A DNA stretch of 64,000 nucleotides, taken from the NCBI GenBank assembly GCA_038751255.1, contig JBCDGN010000005.1, forward strand, positions 9,649 through 73,648. The letters run 5' to 3'. This DNA comes from JANSYP01 sp038751255 (GTDB lineage Bacteria > Pseudomonadota > Alphaproteobacteria > Rhodobacterales > Rhodobacteraceae). Numbering within the stretch: position 1 is the first letter of the stretch; the number at the start of each line of letters is the position of its first letter. Position numbers and translations under genes: made by a program. Below, piece by piece: positions 16,546 through 24,916 of this stretch. Under the pieces are notes generated by a model. That model saw only the letters and a program-made list of their open reading frames with translations. It had not been told where the DNA came from and did no database searches.

Positions 16546-18219
16546 TTAGAAGGCGGGGCCGCGTTTGTCATAAGCTTCGCGCAGGGCCATACGCCGCTCA
16601 GGCGTCCAATCTGGTGGATCGAGCAACATTGCCCAGGCATCGATGTAGTCGTCCCCGATATAATAGTGCCCATAGCCCTCGACCTGCAGTGATATCGCCA
16701 TATCGAGCGCCAGTTGGAACACAGTCACCACAGGAAACCAGGTGAGTTCGGGCGAAACATCCGGTGCGCGCGGCTCCGTGAACCAATCGGGGCGCTGGAA
16801 CGCCGAGGTGAACGTGAAGGCGACAATCGGATCACTGGGATAGTGCAAGAACACCATCCGGATGGGACCCCACTCAGTCTGATCGGGCAGATGGTGACCG
16901 TCTTGATTGACCACACGAACCAGCGATCCGTTGCCCGCTTGCGGTAGCCACTCTGTACTGCCGGACGCCCGCCGGTCACGCACCGTTTGCCATAAGGGAC
17001 TGAGAAAGGGCGATCCAGCCCATAAGGCACCTTCGATTGGATCTCCCAACATGTCGTAGAGTTTCAAGGTCGTCTGTGAGTTGAACGAGCCCTGGCTCAG
17101 CCCATGGACATAAAGCTTTGGGCGAGCGTTAGGCGGCAATTGCGCCCAATACTCATAGATCGTGTCGAAGAGAACTCTGGCCTGTTCGACCCCGTATTCA
17201 GGGTGCACCAAAAGCGACAAGGCACTGGTCAAATAGGAGTATTGCACCGCAACGGTTGCAACATCGCCACCTGTCATCAGTTCCAGCGTGTCATGTCCAC
17301 CGGGATCCAGCCAACCGGTCCCAACCGGCACCACGACAACGAGGTTTTCGCGATCGAAACCACCCACTCGGATCAACTCTTCCAGAGCCAGATTGGCGCG
17401 CTCTTGCGCAGTATTGGCTGACCGCCTGCCGATGTAGACGCGGATGGGGTCCAGGGCTTCAGGTCCATAGTAATCGGCAATCTCTTCTTGTGTTGGCCCT
17501 TGGGTGACGAAATAGCGCCCCCAACGTCCCATGGTCTGCCAATCCACTAGCGAGGCCGCACTGCCGGTCACATTCGGGTTTTGGGGTTGCGGGATATCAG
17601 GCTCAATCAACTCGTCAGCCGCTTCAAAAGAAGCGTCCGCCGCGCTGAGCGCGCGTTGCAGCAAAACCCCGTCGACCGCGGCCCAGACCAGCCATGCGGT
17701 GACACCGAATGCGAGGATCAAGGCCACGCGCGGCGGTAGAATGCGCATCAGTTGGCGATTGATCCTTTCCAAGAGCCAGCCCGCGATGCGGAAGAACATC
17801 CAGAGCACCAAGAAAACCGCGACACCTGCGCCAAGGATCAACCAGGGTTCCGCAGTTTCAATTGGGGGCAAGTTCATGACCGCACGGGTGGCATCCTGCC
17901 AGGCCGCCGCCTGAAATAGAGCATAGGCGATCGCTGCCGCGCCGAGGAAAAAAAACAAGATCTGGAACACAATCAACGCAGGACGGGGAAACCGCGGCAG
18001 TTCCAGCCAGCGCCAACCGACGCCGGCCAAGCGGCCAACATGATACCCGATGATCGCAACCACGCCGCCAAGGATACCTTGAATGAGCGGTTCGCGCGGA
18101 ATCAGAGATGGCGTCAAGGAGGCGGCAAAAAATATTGCCGCACAGAACAATCCTAACGGATGAAACCAAGGCGCTTTATAGGCCGGAGCATGCGATGAAC
18201 GATCAGGATAATAGGTCAT
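16546..18219 (-). CDS. Membrane alpha/beta-hydrolase family protein, 557 aa
   Basis: The N-terminal third has several membrane segments (HPLGLFCAAIFFAASLTPSL near 20-40, then about four more). The soluble C-terminal domain has a lipase-like elbow VHGLSQGSFNS. The architecture matches the alpha/beta-hydrolase proteins with a dedicated N-terminal membrane domain (PF15420 plus PF10081, from memory). The active site would face the periplasm or membrane; the substrate is unknown, and a lipid or ester is plausible. The smaller hydrolase gene follows 9 bp downstream. Confidence 0.8.
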   Translation of the reverse strand: MTYYPDRSSHAPAYKAPWFHPLGLFCAAIFFAASLTPSLIPREPLIQGILGGVVAIIGYHVGRLAGVGWRWLELPRFPRPALIVFQILFFFLGAAAIAYALFQAAAWQDATRAVMNLPPIETAEPWLILGAGVAVFLVLWMFFRIAGWLLERINRQLMRILPPRVALILAFGVTAWLVWAAVDGVLLQRALSAADASFEAADELIEPDIPQPQNPNVTGSAASLVDWQTMGRWGRYFVTQGPTQEEIADYYGPEALDPIRVYIGRRSANTAQERANLALEELIRVGGFDRENLVVVVPVGTGWLDPGGHDTLELMTGGDVATVAVQYSYLTSALSLLVHPEYGVEQARVLFDTIYEYWAQLPPNARPKLYVHGLSQGSFNSQTTLKLYDMLGDPIEGALWAGSPFLSPLWQTVRDRRASGSTEWLPQAGNGSLVRVVNQDGHHLPDQTEWGPIRMVFLHYPSDPIVAFTFTSAFQRPDWFTEPRAPDVSPELTWFPVVTVFQLALDMAISLQVEGYGHYYIGDDYIDAWAMLLDPPDWTPERRMALREAYDKRGPAF

Positions 18220-18342
18220 GTAGCCTCTACCGATGAGAACTCGGATGGCTCAACGCCTAGCATGCCATTGCCGGGAAAGGCGATGCCCGGACCCTTGGTT
18301 TCTGAGTGTGGTGGATGTTCCGCTCGCCCGGTGAGGGTGACG

Positions 18343-18657
18343 CTAGCGCAGAGTGCGACGAGCCGGGTTTAGGTTTTGCGAGGCTGAGGACGGATCAAAG
18401 CTTGGTATCAGTTGATCCTGGGTTTCCTTCAAAAAGTCGCCGGGTTTATCCTCGAACGAGAAAAAGCCACTTGTCCCGGACAAACTCTCCGTGATGCTCT
18501 GGGTGCCCTGGTTTGTGAAGTTTGAACTGGTGTCCGTCAGAACTTGGTTGTCTCCTAGAAAAATGTTCAGCCCGTCCGTCCCGGTGAGCGACATCGCCGA
18601 GACCATGCTTGACCCCAGAACGAAGAGGCAAAACGAAGACAACAGGTTCTTGATCAT
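18343..18657 (-). CDS. Small secreted hypothetical protein, 104 aa
   Basis: From the ATG at 18657 the product starts with a clear signal peptide (MIKNLLSSFCLFVLGSSMVS, cleavage near SAMS). The mature part of about 85 residues is rich in Ser, Thr, Asn and Phe, with SLTGTDGLNIFLGDNQVLTD and SFDPSSASQNLNP. It has no cysteines after the signal. I recognise no family. It lies alone between the membrane hydrolase and parC, all on the minus strand, with 138 bp separating it from the parC stop. Confidence 0.6.
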   Translation of the reverse strand: MIKNLLSSFCLFVLGSSMVSAMSLTGTDGLNIFLGDNQVLTDTSSNFTNQGTQSITESLSGTSGFFSFEDKPGDFLKETQDQLIPSFDPSSASQNLNPARRTLR

Positions 18658-18795
18658 AACAATTCCAACGCGACAAAGTTTGCTTCGCCGAATGTTCGGC
18701 AATGCGCCAAGCTACCACGCTTGCTGTTCAAGTCCGCGTCAAATTTAGATGAATAAGTTAATCTCGCGGCACGAGCGCGCGCGCGGTTGCCTCCT

Positions 18796-21120
18796 CTAGG
18801 AGAGGTCAAAGCGATTGCTGCGGGGAAAGCCACGTGGCGCCATACGGCCTGCACTTGCGCGCTTGCCCACCCATTCGCCCAAGTCGGGGTCCCGTACGGT
18901 TCGGGTCCGTCCATCTGGCATAGGCCAACTCAGACCCTCTTCACGGGCAAACACAATCGCATCTGTTAAGGTTGTGTCCGCGTCCTTGTATTTCTGTAGC
19001 CGTACGCCCTTGCCACGGGCCATCTCCGGTAATTCCGCTAAGGCAAAGACCAAGAGCTTTCGATTGGCACCGACAACCGCCACATGGTCGCCGTCGACCG
19101 GTTGACAAACCGTTGCCTTGGATGCGCCACGCAAATTGAGCACTTGTTTGCCAGAGCGTGTCTGCGCGACGATTTCGTCTTCCGGTACGATGAACCCATC
19201 GCCCGCGTTAGAGGCGAGCAAGAGCTTCTCTCCAGCGCGATAGATTCGCAGGGCGACAATTTGCACGTCATTGGGCAGATCGACCATGAGCCGCACAGGC
19301 TCCCCCAGCCCCCGCCCACCGGGGAGGTTGGACGCCGACAGCGTGTAGACCCGTCCGTTGGAGCCCAGGACCAAAAGCCGATCGGTTGTCTCTGCATGGG
19401 ACACGAACCGACCGGCATCACCGTCGCGATATTTCAGCACCTGACTCAGATCGATATGCCCCTTCATCGCCCGGATCCAACCCATCTCGGAACAGACGAT
19501 GGTCACTGGCTCGCGGTCGATCATGGCCTCCAGAGGCACTTCAGCGACCTCTTCAGCTTCAGCAAATCCAGATCGCCGCGCGCCTCCAGACGCCGTTTTG
19601 CCAAATTTCTTTCGTGTGGCGCGCAGTTCTTCTGCGATGCGTCCCCATTGCAGGCTTTCGTCGTCGAGCAAATCCTCAATCTCTGCCCGTTCGGCCATCA
19701 GCCGGTCACGTTCATCGGTCAGTGCGATTTCTTCAAGACGCCGCAGAGCCCTGAGGCGCATATTGAGGATGGCCTCGGCCTGGACATCACTCAAACCAGC
19801 GCCTGACGCCACCGGCCCCAGCTCCATGGGCGAGGTATATTCCGCCTCATCCGCAGCGCGCGGCGTCTTTCTTGACCAATCCTCGGCCATCAGAGCGGCT
19901 TTGGGATCCTCGTCATACCGAATTATGTCGATGACGCGGTCGAGATTTAGAAAGGCAATGATGAGACCTTCGAGCACCTCAAGGCGGTGGTCGATTTTTC
20001 CCAGCCGATAGCGTGACCGGCGCAGCAGAACCTCGCGACGATGCCCCAGATAGGCCCGCAGCACTTCAGCCAATCCACAAACTTTCGGGGTGCGCCCATC
20101 GATCAACACATTCATGTTGAGCGCAAATCGGGTCTCAAGATCGCTCAGCCGGAACAGCGTTCCCATCAGCATCTGGGGCGCGACATTGCGGGACCGGGGC
20201 TCCAACACGATCCGCACGTCCTCCGCACTTTCGTCACGGACATCGGCCAAAATCGGAACCTTCTTGGATTGGATCAGCTCGGCCAATTTCTCGATCAGTT
20301 TTGATTTCTGAACCTGATAGGGGATCTCGGTGACCACGATCTGCCATTGTCCACGACCGAGATCTTCCGTCTCCCAGCGCGCGCGTAGGCGAAAACCGCC
20401 CCGGCCTGTTCGGTAGGTCTCTATGATGCTGTCGCGCGGCTCTACGATGACCCCACCTGTGGGAAAATCGGGACCAGGAATGTATTTCTCGACCAGTGTT
20501 TCCACCCGCGCATCGGGTGATTTGATCAGATGCAGGCAAGCTGCGATCAATTCATCGATATTGTGTGGGGCGATGTTGGTCGCCATGCCCACGGCAATCC
20601 CACTTGATCCGTTCGCCAAAATATTGGGAAAGGCGGCCGGCATAACCACGGGCTCGCTCAGAGTCCCATCGTAGTTTTCGTTGAAATCGACAGCGTCTTC
20701 GTCAAGGCCCTCCATCAGAGCCTCGGCAGCAGCTGTCACACGCGCTTCGGTATAGCGCGACGCAGCCGGGTTATCGCCATCGATATTGCCGAAATTGCCC
20801 TGTCCATCGACCAGCGGATAGCGCACGTTGAACTCTTGAGCGAGCCGCGCCAGTGCATCGTAGATCGCGGCTTCCCCATGCGGGTGGAAATTCCCCATGA
20901 CATCGCCAGAGATCTTGGCCGACTTCCGAAACCCTCCTGACGAAGTCAAACGCAATTCGCGCATGGCATAAAGAATTCGGCGATGCACCGGTTTCAGCCC
21001 ATCGCGCACATCCGGCAATGCACGGTGCACGATTGTGCTCAGCGCATAGGTCAGATATCGTGTCCCGATGGCACGGCGCAGCGGTTCAGCGAGGTCTTCG
21101 CGGTCGGAGGGGTCGTCCAT
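18796..21120 (-). CDS. parC: DNA topoisomerase IV subunit A
   Basis: ParC is the DNA-cleaving subunit of topoisomerase IV, which decatenates daughter chromosomes. The winged-helix region has KSAKISGDVMGNFHPHGEAA and the catalytic tyrosine is Y123 in AASRYTEARVT. The tower and coiled-coil domains follow, then a C-terminal beta-pinwheel with blade sequences such as MGWIRAMKGH. The missing GyrA-box and 774-residue length favour ParC over GyrA. The ATG at 21120 gives the usual N-terminus; an upstream ATG at 21159 would add 13 unlike residues. parE is not in the window. Confidence 0.95.
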   Translation of the reverse strand: MDDPSDREDLAEPLRRAIGTRYLTYALSTIVHRALPDVRDGLKPVHRRILYAMRELRLTSSGGFRKSAKISGDVMGNFHPHGEAAIYDALARLAQEFNVRYPLVDGQGNFGNIDGDNPAASRYTEARVTAAAEALMEGLDEDAVDFNENYDGTLSEPVVMPAAFPNILANGSSGIAVGMATNIAPHNIDELIAACLHLIKSPDARVETLVEKYIPGPDFPTGGVIVEPRDSIIETYRTGRGGFRLRARWETEDLGRGQWQIVVTEIPYQVQKSKLIEKLAELIQSKKVPILADVRDESAEDVRIVLEPRSRNVAPQMLMGTLFRLSDLETRFALNMNVLIDGRTPKVCGLAEVLRAYLGHRREVLLRRSRYRLGKIDHRLEVLEGLIIAFLNLDRVIDIIRYDEDPKAALMAEDWSRKTPRAADEAEYTSPMELGPVASGAGLSDVQAEAILNMRLRALRRLEEIALTDERDRLMAERAEIEDLLDDESLQWGRIAEELRATRKKFGKTASGGARRSGFAEAEEVAEVPLEAMIDREPVTIVCSEMGWIRAMKGHIDLSQVLKYRDGDAGRFVSHAETTDRLLVLGSNGRVYTLSASNLPGGRGLGEPVRLMVDLPNDVQIVALRIYRAGEKLLLASNAGDGFIVPEDEIVAQTRSGKQVLNLRGASKATVCQPVDGDHVAVVGANRKLLVFALAELPEMARGKGVRLQKYKDADTTLTDAIVFAREEGLSWPMPDGRTRTVRDPDLGEWVGKRASAGRMAPRGFPRSNRFDLS

Positions 21121-21243
21121 CGCCCTTGCATAACGATGCGCGGCGCTAGGGTAAAGCAACCACAGCGAATGCAGTGACGCTTAATCCCCGTGCTACGAAT
21201 CAATGGTTAGGCTAGGTCACGTAAGAGTTCTGGAGGACATGAT

Positions 21244-22017
21244 ATGGCCCTGAGGCTGACCTTAGCTTTGGTGGTGGTGATATTTCTGGTGATGCGCTTT
21301 GCTGATGAACCGGGAACGGGGCCGTTGGCGCCAGACGTGGTTGATGCAACACCAGACACCTCGTCCTCTGAAGATGCGAATCAGGCGCCGACAACTTCCT
21401 CTGAGTCTGCGACGACAGGCACAGACAGTCGACTGGCATCGGAGACAGCCACTGTGATCCGGCTTGATCCCACGCCATCATTGCCAGAGGGCTCAGAGCC
21501 GATCACGCTGGCTCCTCCGGCGAGCCTCGCGCCAGACACTGAGACTGCTGCGGACAGCACGTCGGACAGCGATCCATTCGAAAGCGCGGCAAGCGAAACC
21601 ATCGCTGAGTTCGATATTCTGCCTGAAGGTCTCGCGACAGGTGGGGCTGGCGGCCTAGGGGCCGCATTGGATTTGCGTGACCAAGTCGACGCTGCCTTGG
21701 AGGCCGCACAAGAGCCGCCGAGCCGCCCTTCACTTGCAGAATTGGCGCAGCCAGGTGGCGGACAGACACAAACCGCCGCGGTGCCAGAAGAAGTCCCATC
21801 TGAACCGATCGATGGGCGCTATGCCGAAGTCACGGCAACGGCCGTCAACTTACGCGGCGGCCCATCAACCTTAAATGCCGTCGTGGGACGTGTTTCACGC
21901 GGTGATGTCCTAGAAATTCTCGGCGAGCATTCTGGCGGATGGTCTTCAATCACCCATCCCAATACCGGAGAGACTGCCTACATCTCCACCCAATTCCTCT
22001 CGCCAGTAGCGAACTAG
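21244..22017 (+). CDS. SH3 domain protein with N-terminal membrane anchor
   Basis: Residues 3-18 form an uncleaved-looking hydrophobic anchor (LRLTLALVVVIFLVM). A long low-complexity linker rich in Thr, Ser, Asp and Pro runs to about residue 190. The last 65 residues form a bacterial SH3 (SH3b) domain: YAEVTATAVNLRGGPSTLNA, then VVGRVSRGDVLEIL and GWSSITHPNTGETAYI. Such proteins usually contact peptidoglycan or wall enzymes in the periplasm. It is divergent from parC. Confidence 0.85.
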   Translation: MALRLTLALVVVIFLVMRFADEPGTGPLAPDVVDATPDTSSSEDANQAPTTSSESATTGTDSRLASETATVIRLDPTPSLPEGSEPITLAPPASLAPDTETAADSTSDSDPFESAASETIAEFDILPEGLATGGAGGLGAALDLRDQVDAALEAAQEPPSRPSLAELAQPGGGQTQTAAVPEEVPSEPIDGRYAEVTATAVNLRGGPSTLNAVVGRVSRGDVLEILGEHSGGWSSITHPNTGETAYISTQFLSPVAN

Positions 22018-22435
22018 TCAAAGACAACGGCAGCGCACCCGCACCGGATGGCCCAAGGGGCCAGTCGGTGCCCGGCCCAACGGGACGCACGCGCCCTCGC
22101 AGAGGGGGCAAGGACGGGCGGGAGTTCCCCCTTAGTCAAAATAGAACAGAGGTCTCGCCTCAGGTCATGCCTATGGCGATGGCGAAATTAACAGAACTCA
22201 CCGTCAAAACAGCTGTTTCTCCGCTCCGATAAATCCGCCGTCGGCATTCACTCGAAAGATGCGATGGCGCATCATGCGAGACCTCTTAATCCGCAGACTG
22301 TGTCACGATGTCGGCGTGCAACGCTGGACGTTCCACGGCACACTCGAACCAAGCCAGATACAGTTAAACCCGATGCGATCGAGCGATCCTGGGCAGAACG
22401 CAAGCGCTCAATGCTCTTCAACAAACACATGAACC
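22018..22435. other. 418-bp intergenic region with repeats, no gene
   Basis: No convincing coding frame is present. The left part holds one copy of a GC-rich repeated element (22058-22133). The right part holds an 11-bp inverted repeat pair (22148-22158 with 22276-22286) around 117 bp, a 12-bp palindrome AAACAGCTGTTT (22207-22218) and a small hairpin GATGCG-ATGG-CGCATC (22258-22273). The idi promoter should be in the last 100 bp, but no clear boxes are visible. Confidence 0.5.
22058..22133 (+). repeat. GC-rich intergenic repeat element, copy 1
   Basis: About 75 bp here match 56443-56514 in order and spacing. Shared blocks are GCCAG, CGG, GCCCAACGGGA, GCCCTCGCAG, GGGGC, ACGGGCGGGAG and CCCCCTT. 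The middle block forms a hairpin, GCGCCCTC against GAGGGGGC. The copy lies 40 bp after the SH3 gene, in the same orientation as that gene. It may be a structured RNA or a repeat family; no other copy is evident in the window. Confidence 0.6.
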
Positions 22436-22975
22436 ATGTTTGCAAGACTTGATATGATCCCTGCCTGGATCGATGGCGTGCTTACTCCGGTGGACAAGCT
22501 GGAGGTTCACAAGCGCGGCCTGAGACACAAGGCTGTCTCGGTCTTCGTGATGTCGGGCCACAATGTGTTGGTCCAACGGCGCGCAATGACGAAGTACCAC
22601 ACGCCGGGGCTTTGGGCGAATACCTGCTGCACCCATCCCAACTGGGGAGAAAGCGCTTCAGATTGCGCCGTCCGGCGTCTCAAAGAAGAACTTGGGATCA
22701 CCGGGCTTTACCCCGCCTTGCGCGACACGGTCGAGTATCGCGCCGATGTCGGCGGAGGCTTGGTCGAACATGAGGTCGTCGACCTTTTCCTGGCCCATAC
22801 AGGAATGGACCTGAAACTCAACATCAACCCAGCGGAGGTGATGCAGGTTGAATGGATCGGGATCTACGACCTGGCCGCAGAAATCGCCCGTCGTCCCTCT
22901 CGTTTCACCCCATGGCTGCGCATCTACATGCAAGAGCACCAAGACCATATCTTTGGAAGTCTGGTGCGGGTCTAA
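22436..22975 (+). CDS. idi: Isopentenyl-diphosphate delta-isomerase (type I)
   Basis: Idi interconverts isopentenyl and dimethylallyl diphosphate, balancing isoprenoid precursors. This is a Nudix-fold enzyme. The catalytic cysteine lies in WANTCCTHPNWGE and the Nudix-like box in RRLKEELGI. Metal-binding glutamates are in DTVEYRADVGGGLVEHEVVD. The 179-residue length is normal. An ATG six codons in, at 22454, is an alternative start. No carotenoid or photosynthesis genes flank it, unlike in phototrophic relatives. Confidence 0.93.
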   Translation: MFARLDMIPAWIDGVLTPVDKLEVHKRGLRHKAVSVFVMSGHNVLVQRRAMTKYHTPGLWANTCCTHPNWGESASDCAVRRLKEELGITGLYPALRDTVEYRADVGGGLVEHEVVDLFLAHTGMDLKLNINPAEVMQVEWIGIYDLAAEIARRPSRFTPWLRIYMQEHQDHIFGSLVRV

Positions 22976-23019
22976 GCCGCCCGAACGCGCCGCTTTGACC
23001 CAACAAGATGGTCCCAGCT

Positions 23020-24258
23020 TCAGCGCAGCCGCTGCAAAAGGTCCTGAGACGGCTTTCCTGTCGCCGCCAAACCATTGGCTTGCTGATAGGACGTGATGGC
23101 AGCTTCGGTCTTTTTGCCGACAACGCCGTCGGGCGTTCCGACATCATGACCTGCGCGATTGAGCCGTTCTTGCAATTCCTTGCGGTCTTCAATGGTCAAC
23201 CCGTTGGCATCCGGCGGGAAACCCGATTGCAGCGGTTGGGCGCCCTTGATCCGGTCCGACAAATGCCCCACCCCAATGACGTAGCTAGTGGAATTGTTGT
23301 AGCGGGTGATCACTGTGAAATTCGGGAAGATCATAAACACCGGACCCCCCGATTGCGGGCGAATGATAGAGGCAGGTCCATAATCCGGCACCGGTTGGCC
23401 ACGCATGTCGCGCACCCCTGATGCCGCCCAGGAAGACGGGCTGCGATTGCTGCCCCGACCATAAGCCGAGAACCCCGCAGGCACCTGCACCTCGACCCCC
23501 CAAGGTTGACCTTGACGCCACCCAGAGCGTTTTAGATATGCCGCGGCCGAAGCCAACGCATCGGTCGGATCATCCGACCAGATGTCCCGCCGCCCATCGC
23601 CAGTGAAATCAACCGCATAGAGCTCAAAAGATGTGGGAATAAACTGTGTGTGCCCCATCGCACCCGCCCAACTGCCGGTCATGTTGGCGGGCTTGGTATC
23701 GCCACGCTGCAGTATTTTCAGCGCTGCGGTGAGTTGCTTTTCAAAAAAGTCGCCGCGGCGCCCATCATAGGCAAGCGTCGCGGTGGCTGAGACCACCGGA
23801 ATGTCCCCGCGTCGCTCGCCATAGCGGCTCTCGAGCCCCCAAACCGCGGTAACCACCTCCGGCTCGACCCCGTAGGCGTTCGAGATTTGTTGCAGCTTGC
23901 TGCCATGGCGCCGGAAATTCTCTTTGCCTTTGGCAACGCGTTCATCGGAAGCTGCGATCGCAAGGTAGTCCTCCAATGTGCGCGTGAACTCGACCTGCTT
24001 ACGGTCACGCTCGATAACCCCGGGCAAGTAGCCCGCATCGCGAAACCCTTCCTGAAGCGTCACCGAGGACAGCCCCCGCGCTTGGGCGCGTCCCTTGTAA
24101 GACTCAACCCAGGCATCGAACCCAGCATTCGGGACAGGTGTCATACCCGGCGCTGCGGCGGCCCGTGATGTGACACCGGGTGAACCGCTACTTGTTGCGC
24201 AGCCCGCGAGTGCTGCTGCTGATAACCCTGCTGTAAAGCCCCGCCGCGTTAGCGTCAT
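23020..24258 (-). CDS. Lytic murein transglycosylase, MltB-type lipoprotein with peptidoglycan-binding domain
   Basis: This enzyme cleaves glycan strands to anhydro-muropeptides in the periplasm. The N-terminus has a twin-arginine-like start (TRRGFTAG) and a lipobox LAGC with the acylated cysteine at 20. The catalytic glutamate is about residue 143 in VWGLESRYGE, followed by the MltB signature GAMGHTQFIPTSFE. The last 60 residues form a PG_binding_1 domain (LQERLNRAGHDVGTPDG). It is a member of the MltB_2 type common in alphaproteobacteria and is convergent with idi. Confidence 0.93.
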   Translation of the reverse strand: MTLTRRGFTAGLSAAALAGCATSSGSPGVTSRAAAAPGMTPVPNAGFDAWVESYKGRAQARGLSSVTLQEGFRDAGYLPGVIERDRKQVEFTRTLEDYLAIAASDERVAKGKENFRRHGSKLQQISNAYGVEPEVVTAVWGLESRYGERRGDIPVVSATATLAYDGRRGDFFEKQLTAALKILQRGDTKPANMTGSWAGAMGHTQFIPTSFELYAVDFTGDGRRDIWSDDPTDALASAAAYLKRSGWRQGQPWGVEVQVPAGFSAYGRGSNRSPSSWAASGVRDMRGQPVPDYGPASIIRPQSGGPVFMIFPNFTVITRYNNSTSYVIGVGHLSDRIKGAQPLQSGFPPDANGLTIEDRKELQERLNRAGHDVGTPDGVVGKKTEAAITSYQQANGLAATGKPSQDLLQRLR

Positions 24259-24328
24259 GGCTGCCTCTCCTGCTCTTATGATTTGCTCTTAGTTTAGCAG
24301 GTGAGACGTTTTCTCGAAACCCGCGGGT

Positions 24329-24916
24329 TTAGCCTGCGTCGGTCTTTCCACGCCGATCCATCCGGAGGTTCGCGTAGAGGACATGGTTGCGCCATCGCCC
24401 ATTGATCTGGAGATAGCTTTGCGCCACACCCTCATATTTGAAGCCACTTTTCTCAAGAACGCCACGCGAGGCTTCGTTCTCGGGCAAACACGCAGCCTCA
24501 AGACGGCTGAGATCCAGCGCCGTAAAGGCATAATGGGTCACCGCCTCAATCGCTTCACGCATGTAGCCTTGGCGCGCATGCGGCATCCCGATCCAATAGC
24601 CCAAGGTGGCGGCCTGTGAGGGGCCACGTCGGATGGTGTCAAGCGTCAGCGCACCCACCAGAGCCTCTTGCTCGGCATGGATCAGAAACAGCGGCAGCGC
24701 CGTCCCAGATGCAGCCGAGCGCTGTGCCCATTGCACGCGATTGGTGAAGGCCCGGCGAGTCAAATGATCCGCCGACCAAGCCGGCTCCCAAGGCTTGAGA
24801 AACTCCGCGCTCTCTCGGCGCAGATGCACCCATTCGGCGAAATCGGAATGTAACGGCAGCCTCAGTATCAGCCGATCCGCCACCAGCCGAAGCTTTCGCC
24901 GTCTGACCAACATCAC
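24329..24916 (-). CDS. GNAT family N-acetyltransferase (RimJ/RimL-like)
   Basis: This acetyl-CoA-dependent acetyltransferase is of the RimJ/RimL group. The first strand is RLILRLPLHSDF, and the acetyl-CoA-binding region contains GYWIGMPHARQGYMREAI. The late motif ALDLSRLEAACLPENEASR ends in VLEKSGFKYEG. Substrate could be a ribosomal protein N-terminus or a small amine. Its start overlaps the peptidase stop by 4 bp, so it is the last gene of the SURF1-thrC-peptidase operon. Confidence 0.88.
   Translation of the reverse strand: MMLVRRRKLRLVADRLILRLPLHSDFAEWVHLRRESAEFLKPWEPAWSADHLTRRAFTNRVQWAQRSAASGTALPLFLIHAEQEALVGALTLDTIRRGPSQAATLGYWIGMPHARQGYMREAIEAVTHYAFTALDLSRLEAACLPENEASRGVLEKSGFKYEGVAQSYLQINGRWRNHVLYANLRMDRRGKTDAG

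Noticed and set aside
18271..18295. CCGGG/CCCGG inverted repeat upstream of the membrane hydrolase gene
   Set aside because: A 5-bp stem with a 10-nt loop and no T-run is too weak to call a terminator.
22436..22975. A photosynthesis or carotenoid gene cluster around idi
   Set aside because: No crt, bch or puf genes flank idi, so the window gives no evidence for phototrophy.
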